Shown here: piece by piece, positions 41,195 to 50,175 of the stretch
Numbering within the stretch: the stretch's first letter is position 1
How the letters are laid out: every line of letters starts with the position of its first letter
Source: Streptomyces griseus subsp. griseus
Lineage (GTDB): Bacteria > Actinomycetota > Actinomycetes > Streptomycetales > Streptomycetaceae
Direction: 5' to 3'
NCBI RefSeq assembly: GCF_003610995.1
Contig: NZ_CP032543.1
Coordinates: 7,068,001-7,132,000, forward strand
Length of the DNA stretch: 64,000 nt
Made by a program: the position numbers and the translations under genes
Notes under the pieces: model-generated
What the model was told of the DNA's origin: nothing
The model's input: the letters and a program-made list of their open reading frames with translations, nothing else
Database searches by the model: none

Positions 41195-42357
41195 CGCTCG
41201 GTGCGCTTCCTCATCGTGGGGCCGGACAGGGAGACAATTTCCTGGTAGAGACCGGCAACCGCCCCCGCGGTCCGTCGGACGTCGAACGCCGCCCGGGCAT
41301 GGCGCCGGGCGCGGTGGGACACCGCCTCGCGCAGCTCGGGATCGGTGAGCAGTGCGGTGAGCGAGGCGGCGAGCGCGGCGGGGTCCTCGGGCGGTACGAC
41401 GAGGTGGTCCTCGTCGCCCGGCGGCACGCTCTCCCGCGCACCGCTCACATCGCTCATCACCACGGCCCGCCCGCAGGCCATGGCCTCCAGCGGGGCCAGC
41501 GCCATGCCTTCCCAGCGGGATGGCAGGACGACGACGTCGGCCGCGTGGATCCAGGGCCGCACGTCGGCGCTCGCCCCGGTGAACAGGACATCCGCCGGGG
41601 CCGCGCCCTCCAGGCGGGCGCGGTCGGGCCCGTCGCCGACCAGGACCAGGCGCGCGCCCGGCACCCGCAGCCGCCGCCAGGCGTCGAGGAGGACGTCCTG
41701 GCCCTTCTGGCGGGTCAGGCGGCCGACGCAGACGACGAGGGGGGCCTGCGGATCCACCCCGTCCAGTGAGGGCAGCGAGGTCCGGGCGGCGGTCCGGTCG
41801 GCCTGTCCGCCGGGGCGGAAGCGGTCGAGGTCGATGCCGTTGTGGATCACCGACCAGCGGGCCGCGATCCCCGCCTCCTGGCCGGTGCGCCGCTCGGACT
41901 CGCTGACGCAGAGGATGTGATCGGCCCAGCGTGCCCCGAACCGCTCCCAGCCCAGGGCCAGTTCGGCGGTACGGCCGCCCACTGCCTCGAAGGACCAGGC
42001 GTGCGGCTGGAAGACCGTGGGTACCTTGCCCCGTACGGCGATCCGGCCCGCGAGACCGGCTTTGGCGCTGTGCGCGTGCACCACGTGCGGACGGCAGTTG
42101 CGGACGATCCGCCGTGCGGCGGCGATCTCACCGGCCAGCCGGGGGCCCGGGTCCCGGGTGGCGGACCAGCCCTCGACCTGGGCCCCCGCGGCGGCGGCCC
42201 CGACGGCCAGCGGGCTTCCGGGCGGACAGGCCACCACGGGCCGCAGCCCGGCGCCGGCCTGGGCCCTGACGAGATCGGTGACGACCCGGGCCACTCCGCC
42301 GTCCACGGGCTGAACCAAATGAAGGACCGTCAATTGTCTTTCTTCGGCACGACGCAT
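41191..42357 (-). CDS. GT4-family glycosyltransferase, first gene of the polysaccharide operon
   Basis: A GT-B glycosyltransferase of about 388 residues with LTVLHLVQPVDGGVARVVTD, HVVHAHSAKAGLAGRIA, VIHNGIDLDRFRPGG, VCVGRLTRQKGQDVLLDAWR and the donor-site motif SRWEGMALAPLEAMACGR. The frame is open back to 42453, but neither upstream ATG has a ribosome site; the ATG at 42357 (MRRAEERQ) places the start just before the first strand. It adds a sugar to the lipid-linked repeat unit. The promoter of the whole eight-gene operon should lie upstream, in 42358-42750. Confidence 0.88.
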   Translation of the reverse strand: MRRAEERQLTVLHLVQPVDGGVARVVTDLVRAQAGAGLRPVVACPPGSPLAVGAAAAGAQVEGWSATRDPGPRLAGEIAAARRIVRNCRPHVVHAHSAKAGLAGRIAVRGKVPTVFQPHAWSFEAVGGRTAELALGWERFGARWADHILCVSESERRTGQEAGIAARWSVIHNGIDLDRFRPGGQADRTAARTSLPSLDGVDPQAPLVVCVGRLTRQKGQDVLLDAWRRLRVPGARLVLVGDGPDRARLEGAAPADVLFTGASADVRPWIHAADVVVLPSRWEGMALAPLEAMACGRAVVMSDVSGARESVPPGDEDHLVVPPEDPAALAASLTALLTDPELREAVSHRARRHARAAFDVRRTAGAVAGLYQEIVSLSGPTMRKRTER

Positions 42358-42752
42358 GTGCAGCACGTACGGCTCTCTTCGCTCATTCCGGTGAGTAAAG
42401 CCGAAGTGCACTTTGGCAGACATGTGGCGAAATCGTGCGCGTGACTCGCTCATACGACCACGTGAGGATTACCGGCACGATGCCGCTGATCAGGTGGTCC
42501 GGGCGGCCGTCCTGTGTCGTTGCGAAGGCCTCGGAATGCGGCGGCGGAAGGGTGGCCGGGGAGAGGCCGCAGCACAATTGCGGGCGCCCGCCGACGGAAT
42601 TCCTCCGGTCGGATGTCACTCCGTTCGCCGCATCTCGGGGGCGGCCGGTTGCCGCAATGGGTGGCGGCTCCATCGGGCGGACCACTCACGCGGTTCTGCT
42701 GACTGTCACGCAGTTCTATTGTCGGCAAAGGGCTCCGCTCGGGTGCCCTTGC
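42358..42752. other. Intergenic region upstream of the polysaccharide operon
   Basis: About 400 bases that hold the promoter of the leftward polysaccharide operon and, at the right edge, the terminator of the opposing transcription unit. Codon-like frames in it have no family resemblance. The stretch is less GC-rich than its surroundings near 42400-42480 and 42700-42730. No operator or RNA element was recognised. Confidence 0.5.
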
Positions 42753-42784
42753 GGGCCGGCGGCCTCCCCGGAGGCCGCCGGCCC
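42753..42784 (-). terminator. Strong terminator after polyprenyl synthase gene
   Basis: A perfect 15-bp inverted repeat GGGCCGGCGGCCTCC / GGAGGCCGCCGGCCC with a 2-base centre, starting 5 bases beyond the synthase stop on the minus strand. Confidence 0.88.
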
Positions 42785-42788
42785 CGGG

Positions 42789-43838
42789 TCACCCGGTGCG
42801 GTCGACGAGGAAGGGGATCAGGGTGAGCAGGTCCCCGCGCGCCTCCTCGTGCAGCTCCACCCCGTCCAGGCAGGCGCGGGCGGCCCGCAGGTGCTCCCGC
42901 GCCTCGGTGACGGTGGCCCGGCGCCCGCCGGCCTCGTCGACCAGCTCCGCCGCCCGGCGCAGCCCCGCCTCGTCGAGAGGCCCGGCCCCGGTGAGCAGCT
43001 TCTCCAGCCGCCGGGCCGCCGGATGCTCGGAGGCGAGGGCCGCGAGGACCGGGAGGGTCTTCTTGAGCCGCCGCAGATCGCTGTGGACCGGCTTCCCCGT
43101 GATCTGCGGATCGCCCCAGATCCCCAGCAGGTCGTCCACCGCCTGGAACGCCACGCCCAGATGCCGCCCCGCCCGGTCCAGCGCGTCGGCCGTGGGCGCC
43201 GGAGCCCCGGCCAGTACGGCACCGAGGGCGGCGGCGCAGCCGAGCAGCGACCCCGTCTTGTGCGTCGCCATCGCCCGGTACTCGTGCGGCAGGACCGCCT
43301 CGGGCCCCGTCCACGGCCTCGACTCGAAGAGCAGGTCTTGCGCCTGACCGTGCACCAGGTCGCCCAGTGTCCCCGACAGCCGACTAACGGCCGCTGTACC
43401 GGTGGGTCCGGGGACATCGGCCAGGGTCCGGACGGATAGGGCGAACAGGGCGTCCCCCGCCAGGACCGCCGGTCCGGTGCCGTACGCCTTCCAAACGGCC
43501 GGGCGGCGGCGCCGGGTCTCGTCGCCGTCCATGATGTCGTCGTGGATGAGGGAGAAGGTGTGCACGAGTTCGACGGCGACCGCGCCGGTCACCCCGTCCA
43601 GGCCGCTGCCCCCGGCGGCCTCCGCGCCGAGCACCGCGAGCGCCTGGCGGACCCCCTTGCCCTCCGAACCGGGCAGGGGCTCGCCGTCGACCCCGCTCCA
43701 GCCGAGCGAGAAGGCGGCCGTTTCGGCGTGCCAGGGGTGGAGCCGGCGCACGGACTCCACCAGCGCGGGCCGGACGAGGTCACGGCACCGGTCGAGTATC
43801 TGCGGCGCGGGTGCCTGACGGGTCGGGGACAGCGTCAT
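42789..43838 (-). CDS. Polyprenyl (geranylgeranyl-type) diphosphate synthase
   Basis: A 349-residue trans-isoprenyl diphosphate synthase. The first Asp-rich motif is HDDIMDGDETRRRRP and the second is FQAVDDLLGIWGD, with GKPVHSDLRRLKKTLPV (lysine for diphosphate binding) downstream. It condenses IPP onto allylic primers. Chain length is probably C20 or a little more, but this is not certain. No terpene cyclase, carotenoid or encapsulin gene is next to it. Its ATG overlaps the TPR-protein stop (ATGA), so the two are one operon. Confidence 0.92.
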   Translation of the reverse strand: MTLSPTRQAPAPQILDRCRDLVRPALVESVRRLHPWHAETAAFSLGWSGVDGEPLPGSEGKGVRQALAVLGAEAAGGSGLDGVTGAVAVELVHTFSLIHDDIMDGDETRRRRPAVWKAYGTGPAVLAGDALFALSVRTLADVPGPTGTAAVSRLSGTLGDLVHGQAQDLLFESRPWTGPEAVLPHEYRAMATHKTGSLLGCAAALGAVLAGAPAPTADALDRAGRHLGVAFQAVDDLLGIWGDPQITGKPVHSDLRRLKKTLPVLAALASEHPAARRLEKLLTGAGPLDEAGLRRAAELVDEAGGRRATVTEAREHLRAARACLDGVELHEEARGDLLTLIPFLVDRTG

Positions 43839-45277
43839 CGGACCCGGGTCCCCTCGTGCGGGGCGGCGGGTGCGGTGTCGTGCCGGGGCGCGGGGACGGG
43901 TTCCGCACCGGATTCAGCAGGCCGTTCGTGCGCGGGGGTGGGGTCCATGGCGGATTTGGCAGTCCGTTCGTGCCCGGGAGTGGGCTCCGCGCCAGGTCCG
44001 GCCGTCGGTGCGTGCGCGGGGGTGGGCTCCGCGCCAGGTCCGGCCGTCGGTGCGTGCGCGGGGGTGGGCTCCGCGCCAGGTCCGGCCGTCGGTGCGTGCG
44101 CGGGGGTGGGCTCCGCGCCAGGACCGGCCGTCCGTCCGTTTGCAGCGGCCGGCTCCGCGGCAGGTCCCGCAGTTCGCGCGCGTGCGGCTGCGGGCTTCGG
44201 GCTCCGGGCCGGGCCCTGGTCGCGTCCGCCGTCCTCCTCGGGCTCCGCGACCGGTTCCACGCCCAGTTCCGCGTACGCCTTCTCCACCATCTCGCGGGCG
44301 TTGAGCAGACCGATCCGGCTCAGCCTGCCCCGCAGCTCGTCCAAGTCGGCGGCCGTCGCCGCGCGGTCCCGGCCGAGGCGGGCGCGCGCCTTGACCAGGC
44401 CCAGGGCCGCCAGCGCCTCGCCCCGGGGCTCGGTCATCGCGCGGAACTCCCCGAGCGCCTGCTCGTAGACCTCGCGGGCCTCCCCGTACCGCCCGGCGCG
44501 GAAGAGCACGTTGGCGCGCATCTTGTGGTTGTACGCGAGCGCGCTGGAGAGCTTCATCTCCCGGCAGGTGACCTCGGCCTCGGCGAGCAGCCCGAGCGCG
44601 CGTTCCGTCTCTCCGTCGCGGAGGGAGACGATGTCAGCGATGCCGCGCAGGGCCCAGGCCCGGCCCCGCCGGTCGTCGGCGTCGCCCGCGAGGACGGCCG
44701 CCTCCTCGAACATCTCCAGGGCCGAGCCGAGTTGCCCGGTGTTGCGGTGGATCTGCGCTATACCCTCCAGAGCCCACACCGTGTGGCGCGCCTCGCCCCG
44801 CGCGCGGGCCTCGGCGAGCAGTTGCTCATGCAGGGTGGCGACCGTCTCGTAGTCACCCTGGATGCGTCCGGTCTCGGCCAGCCCGGCCAGTGAGTAGCCG
44901 CGCGCCACCACGTCCCCGCCGCGCTTGCCCAGCTCGGCGGCGAGCCCCAGCAGCCGGAACGCGAGCCGCAGCGAACCCCGTTGACGCGCCAGCGTCCCCC
45001 CGCTCCACAGCGCCCAGGCCATCGCCCCGGTGGCCCCGGCGGAGCGCGCCGCCCGGTAACTGGCCTTCCACGCCCGGTCCGCCTCCTCGACCTGCCCCAG
45101 CCGGCGGTGCGCCTCGGCCACGGCGAGCCCGGTCCGGGCCACCTCCTCCTGGGAGCCGGAGAGCTCGGCCTGTTTCAGATGCCGTACTCCCTCGGCCAGT
45201 ACGTCGGTGAGGGAAGCGTTCACCGACATCTTGGTGAGAGCGCCCTGGTACTCGGGCGCCATTGCCTTGGTCTGCAT
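43835..45277 (-). CDS. TPR-repeat protein with 14-residue C-terminal tandem repeats
   Basis: A 480-residue protein. Residues 1 to about 330 form a tetratricopeptide-type helical array (LAVAEAHRRLGQVEEADRAW, GLAETGRIQGDYETVATLHE, YGEAREVYEQALGEFRAM), like the TPR domains of actinobacterial regulators that bind peptides. There is no DNA-binding domain. The C-terminal 120 residues are disordered and contain repeats of TAGPGAEPTPAHAP. The ATG at 45277 has GGAAGG in front; the longer frame would cross the promoter. It is coupled to the polyprenyl synthase gene, but how a TPR protein relates to isoprenoids is unclear. Confidence 0.8.
   Translation of the reverse strand: MQTKAMAPEYQGALTKMSVNASLTDVLAEGVRHLKQAELSGSQEEVARTGLAVAEAHRRLGQVEEADRAWKASYRAARSAGATGAMAWALWSGGTLARQRGSLRLAFRLLGLAAELGKRGGDVVARGYSLAGLAETGRIQGDYETVATLHEQLLAEARARGEARHTVWALEGIAQIHRNTGQLGSALEMFEEAAVLAGDADDRRGRAWALRGIADIVSLRDGETERALGLLAEAEVTCREMKLSSALAYNHKMRANVLFRAGRYGEAREVYEQALGEFRAMTEPRGEALAALGLVKARARLGRDRAATAADLDELRGRLSRIGLLNAREMVEKAYAELGVEPVAEPEEDGGRDQGPARSPKPAAARARTAGPAAEPAAANGRTAGPGAEPTPAHAPTAGPGAEPTPAHAPTAGPGAEPTPAHAPTAGPGAEPTPGHERTAKSAMDPTPAHERPAESGAEPVPAPRHDTAPAAPHEGTRVR
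43970..44135 (-). repeat. 42-bp in-frame tandem repeats
   Basis: A 42-base unit containing GTGCGCGGGGGTGGGCTCCG is repeated almost perfectly three times between about 43990 and 44115, with more diverged copies on both sides. It encodes the 14-residue repeat TAGPGAEPTPAHAP. The low sequence divergence points to recent expansion or slippage. Confidence 0.85.
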
Positions 45278-45510
45278 GGGAGCCTTCCGCGCGGTGCCCG
45301 GGCCGGTCCGGTGTCCACTATGCGCCACGTGTATACATAGGGTGCATAGTTGGCCGGTTGTCCGAGCCCGGTTCAGGTGGGGGCGGGCGCCACCCGTTCC
45401 CGGGCGGCGAACCGTTCTGTCAGTGATCAAGACGGCACCGGGGCGCCTGGGGTTGCTCGAACCTGGCAGGACGTTCTCCAGCACCTCCCCCCGGGCGGAA
45501 CCCTCGGCCG

Positions 45511-45876
45511 TCAGCCGACGCGAGGCGGCTCGTGCAGGCCGAAGGGGGAGCCCTGGTCGTCGCGGCAGAGCCGGAACCGGCCGAACCGGGCGGCCGACTC
45601 GTCGTCCTCGCCGAGGTCGGTGCCCTCCACGCTGCCGCCCAGCTCGCGCACCTGCGCCACCGCCGTGGCCATGTCGTCGACCCGGAAGAAGAGGTACGGG
45701 CCGCCCCCGGGGTCACCGCCGTGGACGCCTCCCTGTCCGCTGGGGGTCCCGATCGCGTAGCCGCCCTCGCCGGAGGGGCCCGCCTCGAAGTTCCAGCCGA
45801 AGAGCGCACCGTAGAACGTCCGCGCCTTCTCGGGATCGTCCACCCCGAGCTCGAAGAAGGAGATCTCGCCGGCCAT
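45511..45876 (-). CDS. VOC-superfamily (glyoxalase/bleomycin-resistance-like) protein
   Basis: A 121-residue single-domain VOC protein: EISFFELGVDDPEKARTFYG, LFGWNFEAG, PYLFFRVDDMATAVAQVREL and GRFRLCRDDQGSPFGLHEP. Members are metal-dependent lyases, dioxygenases or drug-binding proteins, acting as dimers. The ATG at 45876 is preferred over the GTG at 45885. Function is unknown. Confidence 0.82.
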   Translation of the reverse strand: MAGEISFFELGVDDPEKARTFYGALFGWNFEAGPSGEGGYAIGTPSGQGGVHGGDPGGGPYLFFRVDDMATAVAQVRELGGSVEGTDLGEDDESAARFGRFRLCRDDQGSPFGLHEPPRVG

Positions 45877-46059
45877 CGCGGGCACCTGCCGTCCCTACGG
45901 GGCCGCGCACGCCGGAACGCGCACGCACGCCCCTTCCACCGTACGGCGACGACCCCGCCCACGCAGCGCCGCCGTCAGGCATCCCGGGTACGTCTACGAA
46001 TCGGTCTCGATCGTGGCGCTCGGCCGGGCCGGGGCAGGTGGTGGGGCAATCATGGGGGC

Positions 46060-47178
46060 ATGTCACGGCCTCCGACGCACCTCCGCAGCCCCGAGTGGGT
46101 CACGGTGGACGCGTCCGTGCTGAACGTGGCGCTGGTGTATCCGATGCAGGGACCCGCCGGGATCTTCGGGCCGGGGTGCGAGGCGTGTGCGCGGCTGGCC
46201 GTGGAGGAGGTCAACGCGGCGGGCGGGGTGCTGGGGCGGGAGCTGCGGCTCCTGGAGGTGGACGGCGGGGCGGCGCCGTCGAGGGTCGCGGCGGAGGTCG
46301 AGGGGCTGGTGGCGGCCGGGGCGGTGCAGGGGGTCACCGGCTGGCACATCAGCTCGGTGCGGCAGGCGGTGGCGCCGAGGGTGGCGCACCGGGTGCCGTA
46401 CGTCTACACCGCGCTGTACGAGGGCGGCGAGCGGACCGAGGGCGTCTTCATGACGAGCGAGACCCCGGCCTGGCAACTGCTCCCGGCGATGCGGATGCTC
46501 GCCCGGACGCGGGACGTACGCCGCTGGTTCGTCGTGGGAAACGACTACGTCTGGCCGCGGAACTCCGCCCGCGCGGCGCGCCGGTATGCGCGGGAGGCGC
46601 GGGGGCGGGTGTGCGGCGAGGCGTATCTGCCGCTGGGGACGGACGACTTCGCCGGTGTCCTGCGGCGTATCGAACGGGCGGACGCCGACGCCGTGCTGAT
46701 GCTGCTCGTGGGCAGCGACGCGGTCCGGTTCAACCGGGCGTTCGCCGCGGCCGGGCTGGACGTCCGCTGTCTGCGGCTGAGCACGCTGATGGACGAGAGC
46801 ATGCTCCTGGGCAGCGGCCCCGAGGCGACCGCCGGCCTCTACAGCACCGCCGGGTTCTTCGCCTCGCTCGCGGACGGGAACAGCATGGACTTCCACGGCC
46901 GTTACGCCGCCCGCTTCGGCCCGGACGCTCCGGTCCCCGGCAGCCTCGGCGAGTCCTGCTACGAGGGCGTGATGCTGCTCGCGGCGCTCATCGAACGTGC
47001 CCGCACCCTGGATGTGTCCGCCATCGGCGCGGCCGCCGGGCAGGTCCGGTACGAGGGGCCGCGCGGCCTGCTCGGCCTGGACGGGCGGCATGTGCGCCAG
47101 CGCATCTACCTGGCGGAGGCCGACGGTGTCGATTTCACCGTGCTCGCCCAACTTCCCTCGCCGAGGGATGCGCTGTGA
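46060..47178 (+). CDS. Cytosolic UrtA/AmiC-like ligand-binding protein
   Basis: A 372-residue type I periplasmic-binding-protein fold close to urea/amide-binding proteins: [59 protein letters not shown] and LPLGTDDFAGVLRRIERADA. It lacks a signal peptide and lipobox, so it should stay in the cytoplasm, like AmiC, which senses amides for the amidase operon. Together with the nearby urt operon it may report urea or short amides to a regulator. Its last 44 bases overlap the 3' end of the opposing MarR gene. Confidence 0.82.
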   Translation: MSRPPTHLRSPEWVTVDASVLNVALVYPMQGPAGIFGPGCEACARLAVEEVNAAGGVLGRELRLLEVDGGAAPSRVAAEVEGLVAAGAVQGVTGWHISSVRQAVAPRVAHRVPYVYTALYEGGERTEGVFMTSETPAWQLLPAMRMLARTRDVRRWFVVGNDYVWPRNSARAARRYAREARGRVCGEAYLPLGTDDFAGVLRRIERADADAVLMLLVGSDAVRFNRAFAAAGLDVRCLRLSTLMDESMLLGSGPEATAGLYSTAGFFASLADGNSMDFHGRYAARFGPDAPVPGSLGESCYEGVMLLAALIERARTLDVSAIGAAAGQVRYEGPRGLLGLDGRHVRQRIYLAEADGVDFTVLAQLPSPRDAL

Positions 47179-47611
47179 CGCCATCGCCGCCCGCCAGGCC
47201 GTCGGACAGCCGTCCGAGCAGGGGCAGCAGCTGATCCTCCTCGTCCTCCGTGAGCCCCGGCGACGACACCCCCCACTCAGCCCGCACCGCGCTGGAGAGC
47301 TGCCGGCGCCGCCGCAGGCCCCGGGGGGTGAGCTGGGCGAGGACCCGGCGGCGGTCGGTGGGGTCGACGCGGCGGAACACCAGGTTCTGATCCACGAGTT
47401 GGTCGACGATCTTGGTGAGGGTCGGTGCGGGCAGGGCGGCGTCCTCGGCGAGGGCCGTCATCGTCCGGCCCTCGTCGCCGGAGAGCAGTTCGAGGACCCG
47501 CCACGCGTCGACCGAGCAGCCGTACGCGTCGAGTACGGACTGCGCGCGCCGGGCCGCCAAGCGCTCGGCCCGGGTCAGCAGGTGGAGCAGTTGCTGGGGC
47601 TGCCTCGCCAT
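47135..47611 (-). CDS. MarR-family transcriptional regulator
   Basis: A 158-residue winged-helix regulator. The DNA-binding domain is seen in LLSGDEGRTMTALAEDAALP, ApTLTKIVDQLVDQNLVFRR and the wing VDPTDRRRVLAQLTPRGL. MarR proteins are dimeric repressors that release DNA upon binding small molecules. Its target may be the divergent urt operon or its own promoter in the 435-base gap; neither is shown by an obvious palindrome. Confidence 0.88.
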   Translation of the reverse strand: MARQPQQLLHLLTRAERLAARRAQSVLDAYGCSVDAWRVLELLSGDEGRTMTALAEDAALPAPTLTKIVDQLVDQNLVFRRVDPTDRRRVLAQLTPRGLRRRRQLSSAVRAEWGVSSPGLTEDEEDQLLPLLGRLSDGLAGGDGVTAHPSAREVGRAR

Positions 47612-48046
47612 CGCACTCCTCGGGCTCGCGTCCGCACGGCCCCACGGCGGGGGCGCGTCGGAGCCTACAGCCGATCACCGCGCCTCCGGCGGGAATTCGC
47701 CGAGTCTGATCCTTTCCGGTGGAAGTAATGAATACCCCGTCCGGTAAGTCGCCCACCGCCGGATCGGGGTGACATCGGCTCATCTGGAGACCGGCCGCGA
47801 TTACTTCCGTCGGAAACTGTTCCTCAACTGCGGCGCAACGCACCGGAAACAGTTCCGCCGCAGGCTGTGGACCACTTCAGCGACCAGCCCGGCGGCCACC
47901 CCGGAACGGCTGGGATCCGTGCTGTCGAAACGGCCGCACCGAGCACCGTGGGTGCCGATCCGTTCCCCGCCCTTCCCTCGGTTCCCTCCCCTTCCTCGCC
48001 CAGAGGAATCCGCTCGCACCGCCCCAGGGGCAAGGAGGTATGTGAC
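47612..48046. other. Intergenic region upstream of the urt operon
   Basis: A 435-base gap between the MarR gene and urtA. It contains two GGAAAC-type elements (GGAAACTGTTCC at 47812-47823, GGAAACAGTTCC at 47845-47856) and a possible GlnR-like site. The rest shows no gene or hairpin that can be supported. Confidence 0.5.
47835..47850 (+). promoter_or_regulatory. Possible GlnR-like site upstream of urtA
   Basis: GCAAC-6 bases-GAAAC at 47835-47850 partly follows the Streptomyces GlnR pattern GTnAC-n6-GAAAC. An earlier ATTAC/GAAAC pair at 47800-47817 has a spacer of 8 instead of 6. Nitrogen control of urea uptake would make sense, but the match is weak. Confidence 0.35.
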
Positions 48047-49294
48047 ATGTCCGGGCTCATCACCAGGCGCGGTCTCCTGACCGGCATCTCCGCTCTCGGC
48101 GCCGGCGCCGCACTCAGCGCCTGCGGCGCGAAGACCGGCGGCGACCCCTCGAAGGCCGCCGGCGCCAAGGCCGACACCTCCGGCGACACCGTCAAGGTCG
48201 GCCTGCTGAACTCGCTCTCCGGCACGATGGCGATCAGCGAGGTCACCGTCCACAACGCGCTGCTCCTCGCGGTGAAGGAGATCAACGCCGCCGGCGGCGT
48301 CCTCGGCAAGAAGCTCCAGCCGGTCAGCCAGGACGGGGCCTCCGACTGGCCGACCTTCGCCGAGAAGGCGCAGGCGCTCATCACGGACTCGAAGGTCGTC
48401 GCGACCTTCGGCTGCTGGACCTCGGCCAGCCGCAAGGCGGTCAAGCCGGTCTTCGAGCGGAACAGGTCGCTGCTGTTCTACCCCGTGCAGTACGAGGGGC
48501 TGGAGCAGTCCCCGTACATCTTCTACTCGGGCGCCACCACCAACCAGCAGATCGTGCCCGCCCTCGACTACCTCAAGAAGCAGGGCCTCACCAAGCTCTA
48601 CCTCGTCGGCAGCGACTACGTCTTCCCGCGCACCGCCAACAAGATCATCAAGACGTACGCGAAGGCCAACGGCATGGAGGTGGTCGGCGAGGACTACGCG
48701 CCGCTGGGCTCCACGGAGTTCGCGACCATCGTCAACAAGGTCAAGAGCGCGGGGGCCGACGCGGTCTTCAACACCCTGAACGGCGACAGCAATGTGGCCT
48801 TCTTCAAGGAGTACAAGTCCGCCGGGCTGACTGCGGAGAGACTGCCCGTGCTCTCCGTCTCCATCGCGGAGGAGGAGGTCAAGAGCATCGGAACGCAGTA
48901 CCTGGAAGGGCAGTTGACGGCCTGGAACTACTACCAGACCACGCCCGGCGCGGCCAACGGGAAGTTCGTCGCGGCGTATCAGGCGGCGTACGGGAAGAAC
49001 AAGCCCACCAGCGACCCGATGGAGGCGGCGTACATCTCCGTCCATCTCTGGAAGGCGATGGCCGAGAAGGCGGGGTCGTTCGACGCCGAGAAGGTGAAGG
49101 CGGCCTCCGACGGGATCGAGTTCGACGCGCCGGAGGGCAAGGTGACGGTCGACGGTGCGACGCAGCACGTCCACAAGACCGCCCGCATCGGCAAGGTCAC
49201 CGCCGACGGGCTCATCGAGGAGGTCTGGAACTCGGGCGGCCCCATCAAGCCGGACCCGTACCTGAAGGGCTACGACTGGGCGGCGGACCTGTGA
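48047..49294 (+). CDS. urtA: Urea ABC transporter substrate-binding lipoprotein UrtA
   Basis: A 415-residue binding protein. The N-terminus combines a twin-arginine-like [17 protein letters not shown] with lipobox LSAC, so it is an exported lipoprotein. Diagnostic UrtA segments are [57 protein letters not shown] and [20 protein letters not shown]. It captures urea for import as a nitrogen source. AAGGAGG at 48032-48038 supports the ATG at 48047. The stop overlaps the GTG of urtB. Confidence 0.95.
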   Translation: MSGLITRRGLLTGISALGAGAALSACGAKTGGDPSKAAGAKADTSGDTVKVGLLNSLSGTMAISEVTVHNALLLAVKEINAAGGVLGKKLQPVSQDGASDWPTFAEKAQALITDSKVVATFGCWTSASRKAVKPVFERNRSLLFYPVQYEGLEQSPYIFYSGATTNQQIVPALDYLKKQGLTKLYLVGSDYVFPRTANKIIKTYAKANGMEVVGEDYAPLGSTEFATIVNKVKSAGADAVFNTLNGDSNVAFFKEYKSAGLTAERLPVLSVSIAEEEVKSIGTQYLEGQLTAWNYYQTTPGAANGKFVAAYQAAYGKNKPTSDPMEAAYISVHLWKAMAEKAGSFDAEKVKAASDGIEFDAPEGKVTVDGATQHVHKTARIGKVTADGLIEEVWNSGGPIKPDPYLKGYDWAADL

Positions 49295-50175
49295 CGGTCA
49301 TCCTCAACCAGTCCTTCACCGGCGTCAGCATCGGCGCCGTCCTCCTCCTCATCGCCCTCGGGCTGACCCTCACCTTCGGGCAGATGGGCGTCATCAACAT
49401 GGCGCACGGCGAGTTCATCATGGCCGGCGCCTACACGACGTACGTCCTCCAGAAGCCGATCGACGACGCCGGTATCTCGCTCCTCCTCGCCCTGCCGGTC
49501 GCCTTTCTCGTCGCCGGGTCGATGGGCGCACTCCTGGAGTGGCTGCTCATCCGGCGGCTGTACACGCGGCCGCTGGACACGCTGCTGGTGACCTGGGGTG
49601 TCTCACTGATGCTCCAGCAGCTGGCGCGGGACATCTTCGCCGCGCCGAACGTGCAGACCACCGCGCCCGACCTGCTGACCGGGAGCGTGTCCATCGCGGG
49701 GGTGACGCTGGCGAACAGCCGGCTGTCCATCCTCGGGTTCGCGCTGCTGTGCGTGCTCGGTCTGGCGGCGACGCTGCGGACCACGCCGCTGGGCCGCCGG
49801 ATCAGGGCGGTGGTGCAGAACCGGGACCTCGCGGAGGTGTCCGGGATCGCGACCGGGCGGGTGGACCGGACGACGTTCTTCATCGGCTCGGGGCTGGCGG
49901 GGATGGCGGGCGTCGCGCTGACGCTGATCGGCCCGATCGGTCCGACGACCGGGACCAACTACATCGTGGACGCCTTCCTGGTCGTGGTCGTCGGCGGCAT
50001 CGGACGGCTCAGGGGGGCGGTCATCACCGCGTTCGCGCTCGGCCTGCTCCAGTCGGTCCTCGAATACTCCACGACCGTGAGCGTGGCGAAGGTGGTGGTC
50101 CTGGTGGGGATCGTCGCCTTCCTCCAGTGGCGGCCGCAGGGCCTGTACACCGTGCGCACCAGGAGCCTGGTATGA
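49291..50175 (+). CDS. urtB: Urea ABC transporter permease UrtB
   Basis: A 294-residue branched-chain-amino-acid-type permease: [60 protein letters not shown] and [40 protein letters not shown] is typical of UrtB. It forms the channel with UrtC. The GTG start overlaps the urtA stop and the stop overlaps urtC. Confidence 0.95.
   Translation: MTVILNQSFTGVSIGAVLLLIALGLTLTFGQMGVINMAHGEFIMAGAYTTYVLQKPIDDAGISLLLALPVAFLVAGSMGALLEWLLIRRLYTRPLDTLLVTWGVSLMLQQLARDIFAAPNVQTTAPDLLTGSVSIAGVTLANSRLSILGFALLCVLGLAATLRTTPLGRRIRAVVQNRDLAEVSGIATGRVDRTTFFIGSGLAGMAGVALTLIGPIGPTTGTNYIVDAFLVVVVGGIGRLRGAVITAFALGLLQSVLEYSTTVSVAKVVVLVGIVAFLQWRPQGLYTVRTRSLV

Noticed and set aside
43970..44135. Regulatory repeat array
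   Set aside because: The 42-bp repeats stay in frame within the TPR gene and encode a regular 14-residue peptide repeat.
43835..45277. LuxR/SARP-type regulator
   Set aside because: The TPR part is similar to regulator TPR domains, but no DNA-binding domain is present at either end.
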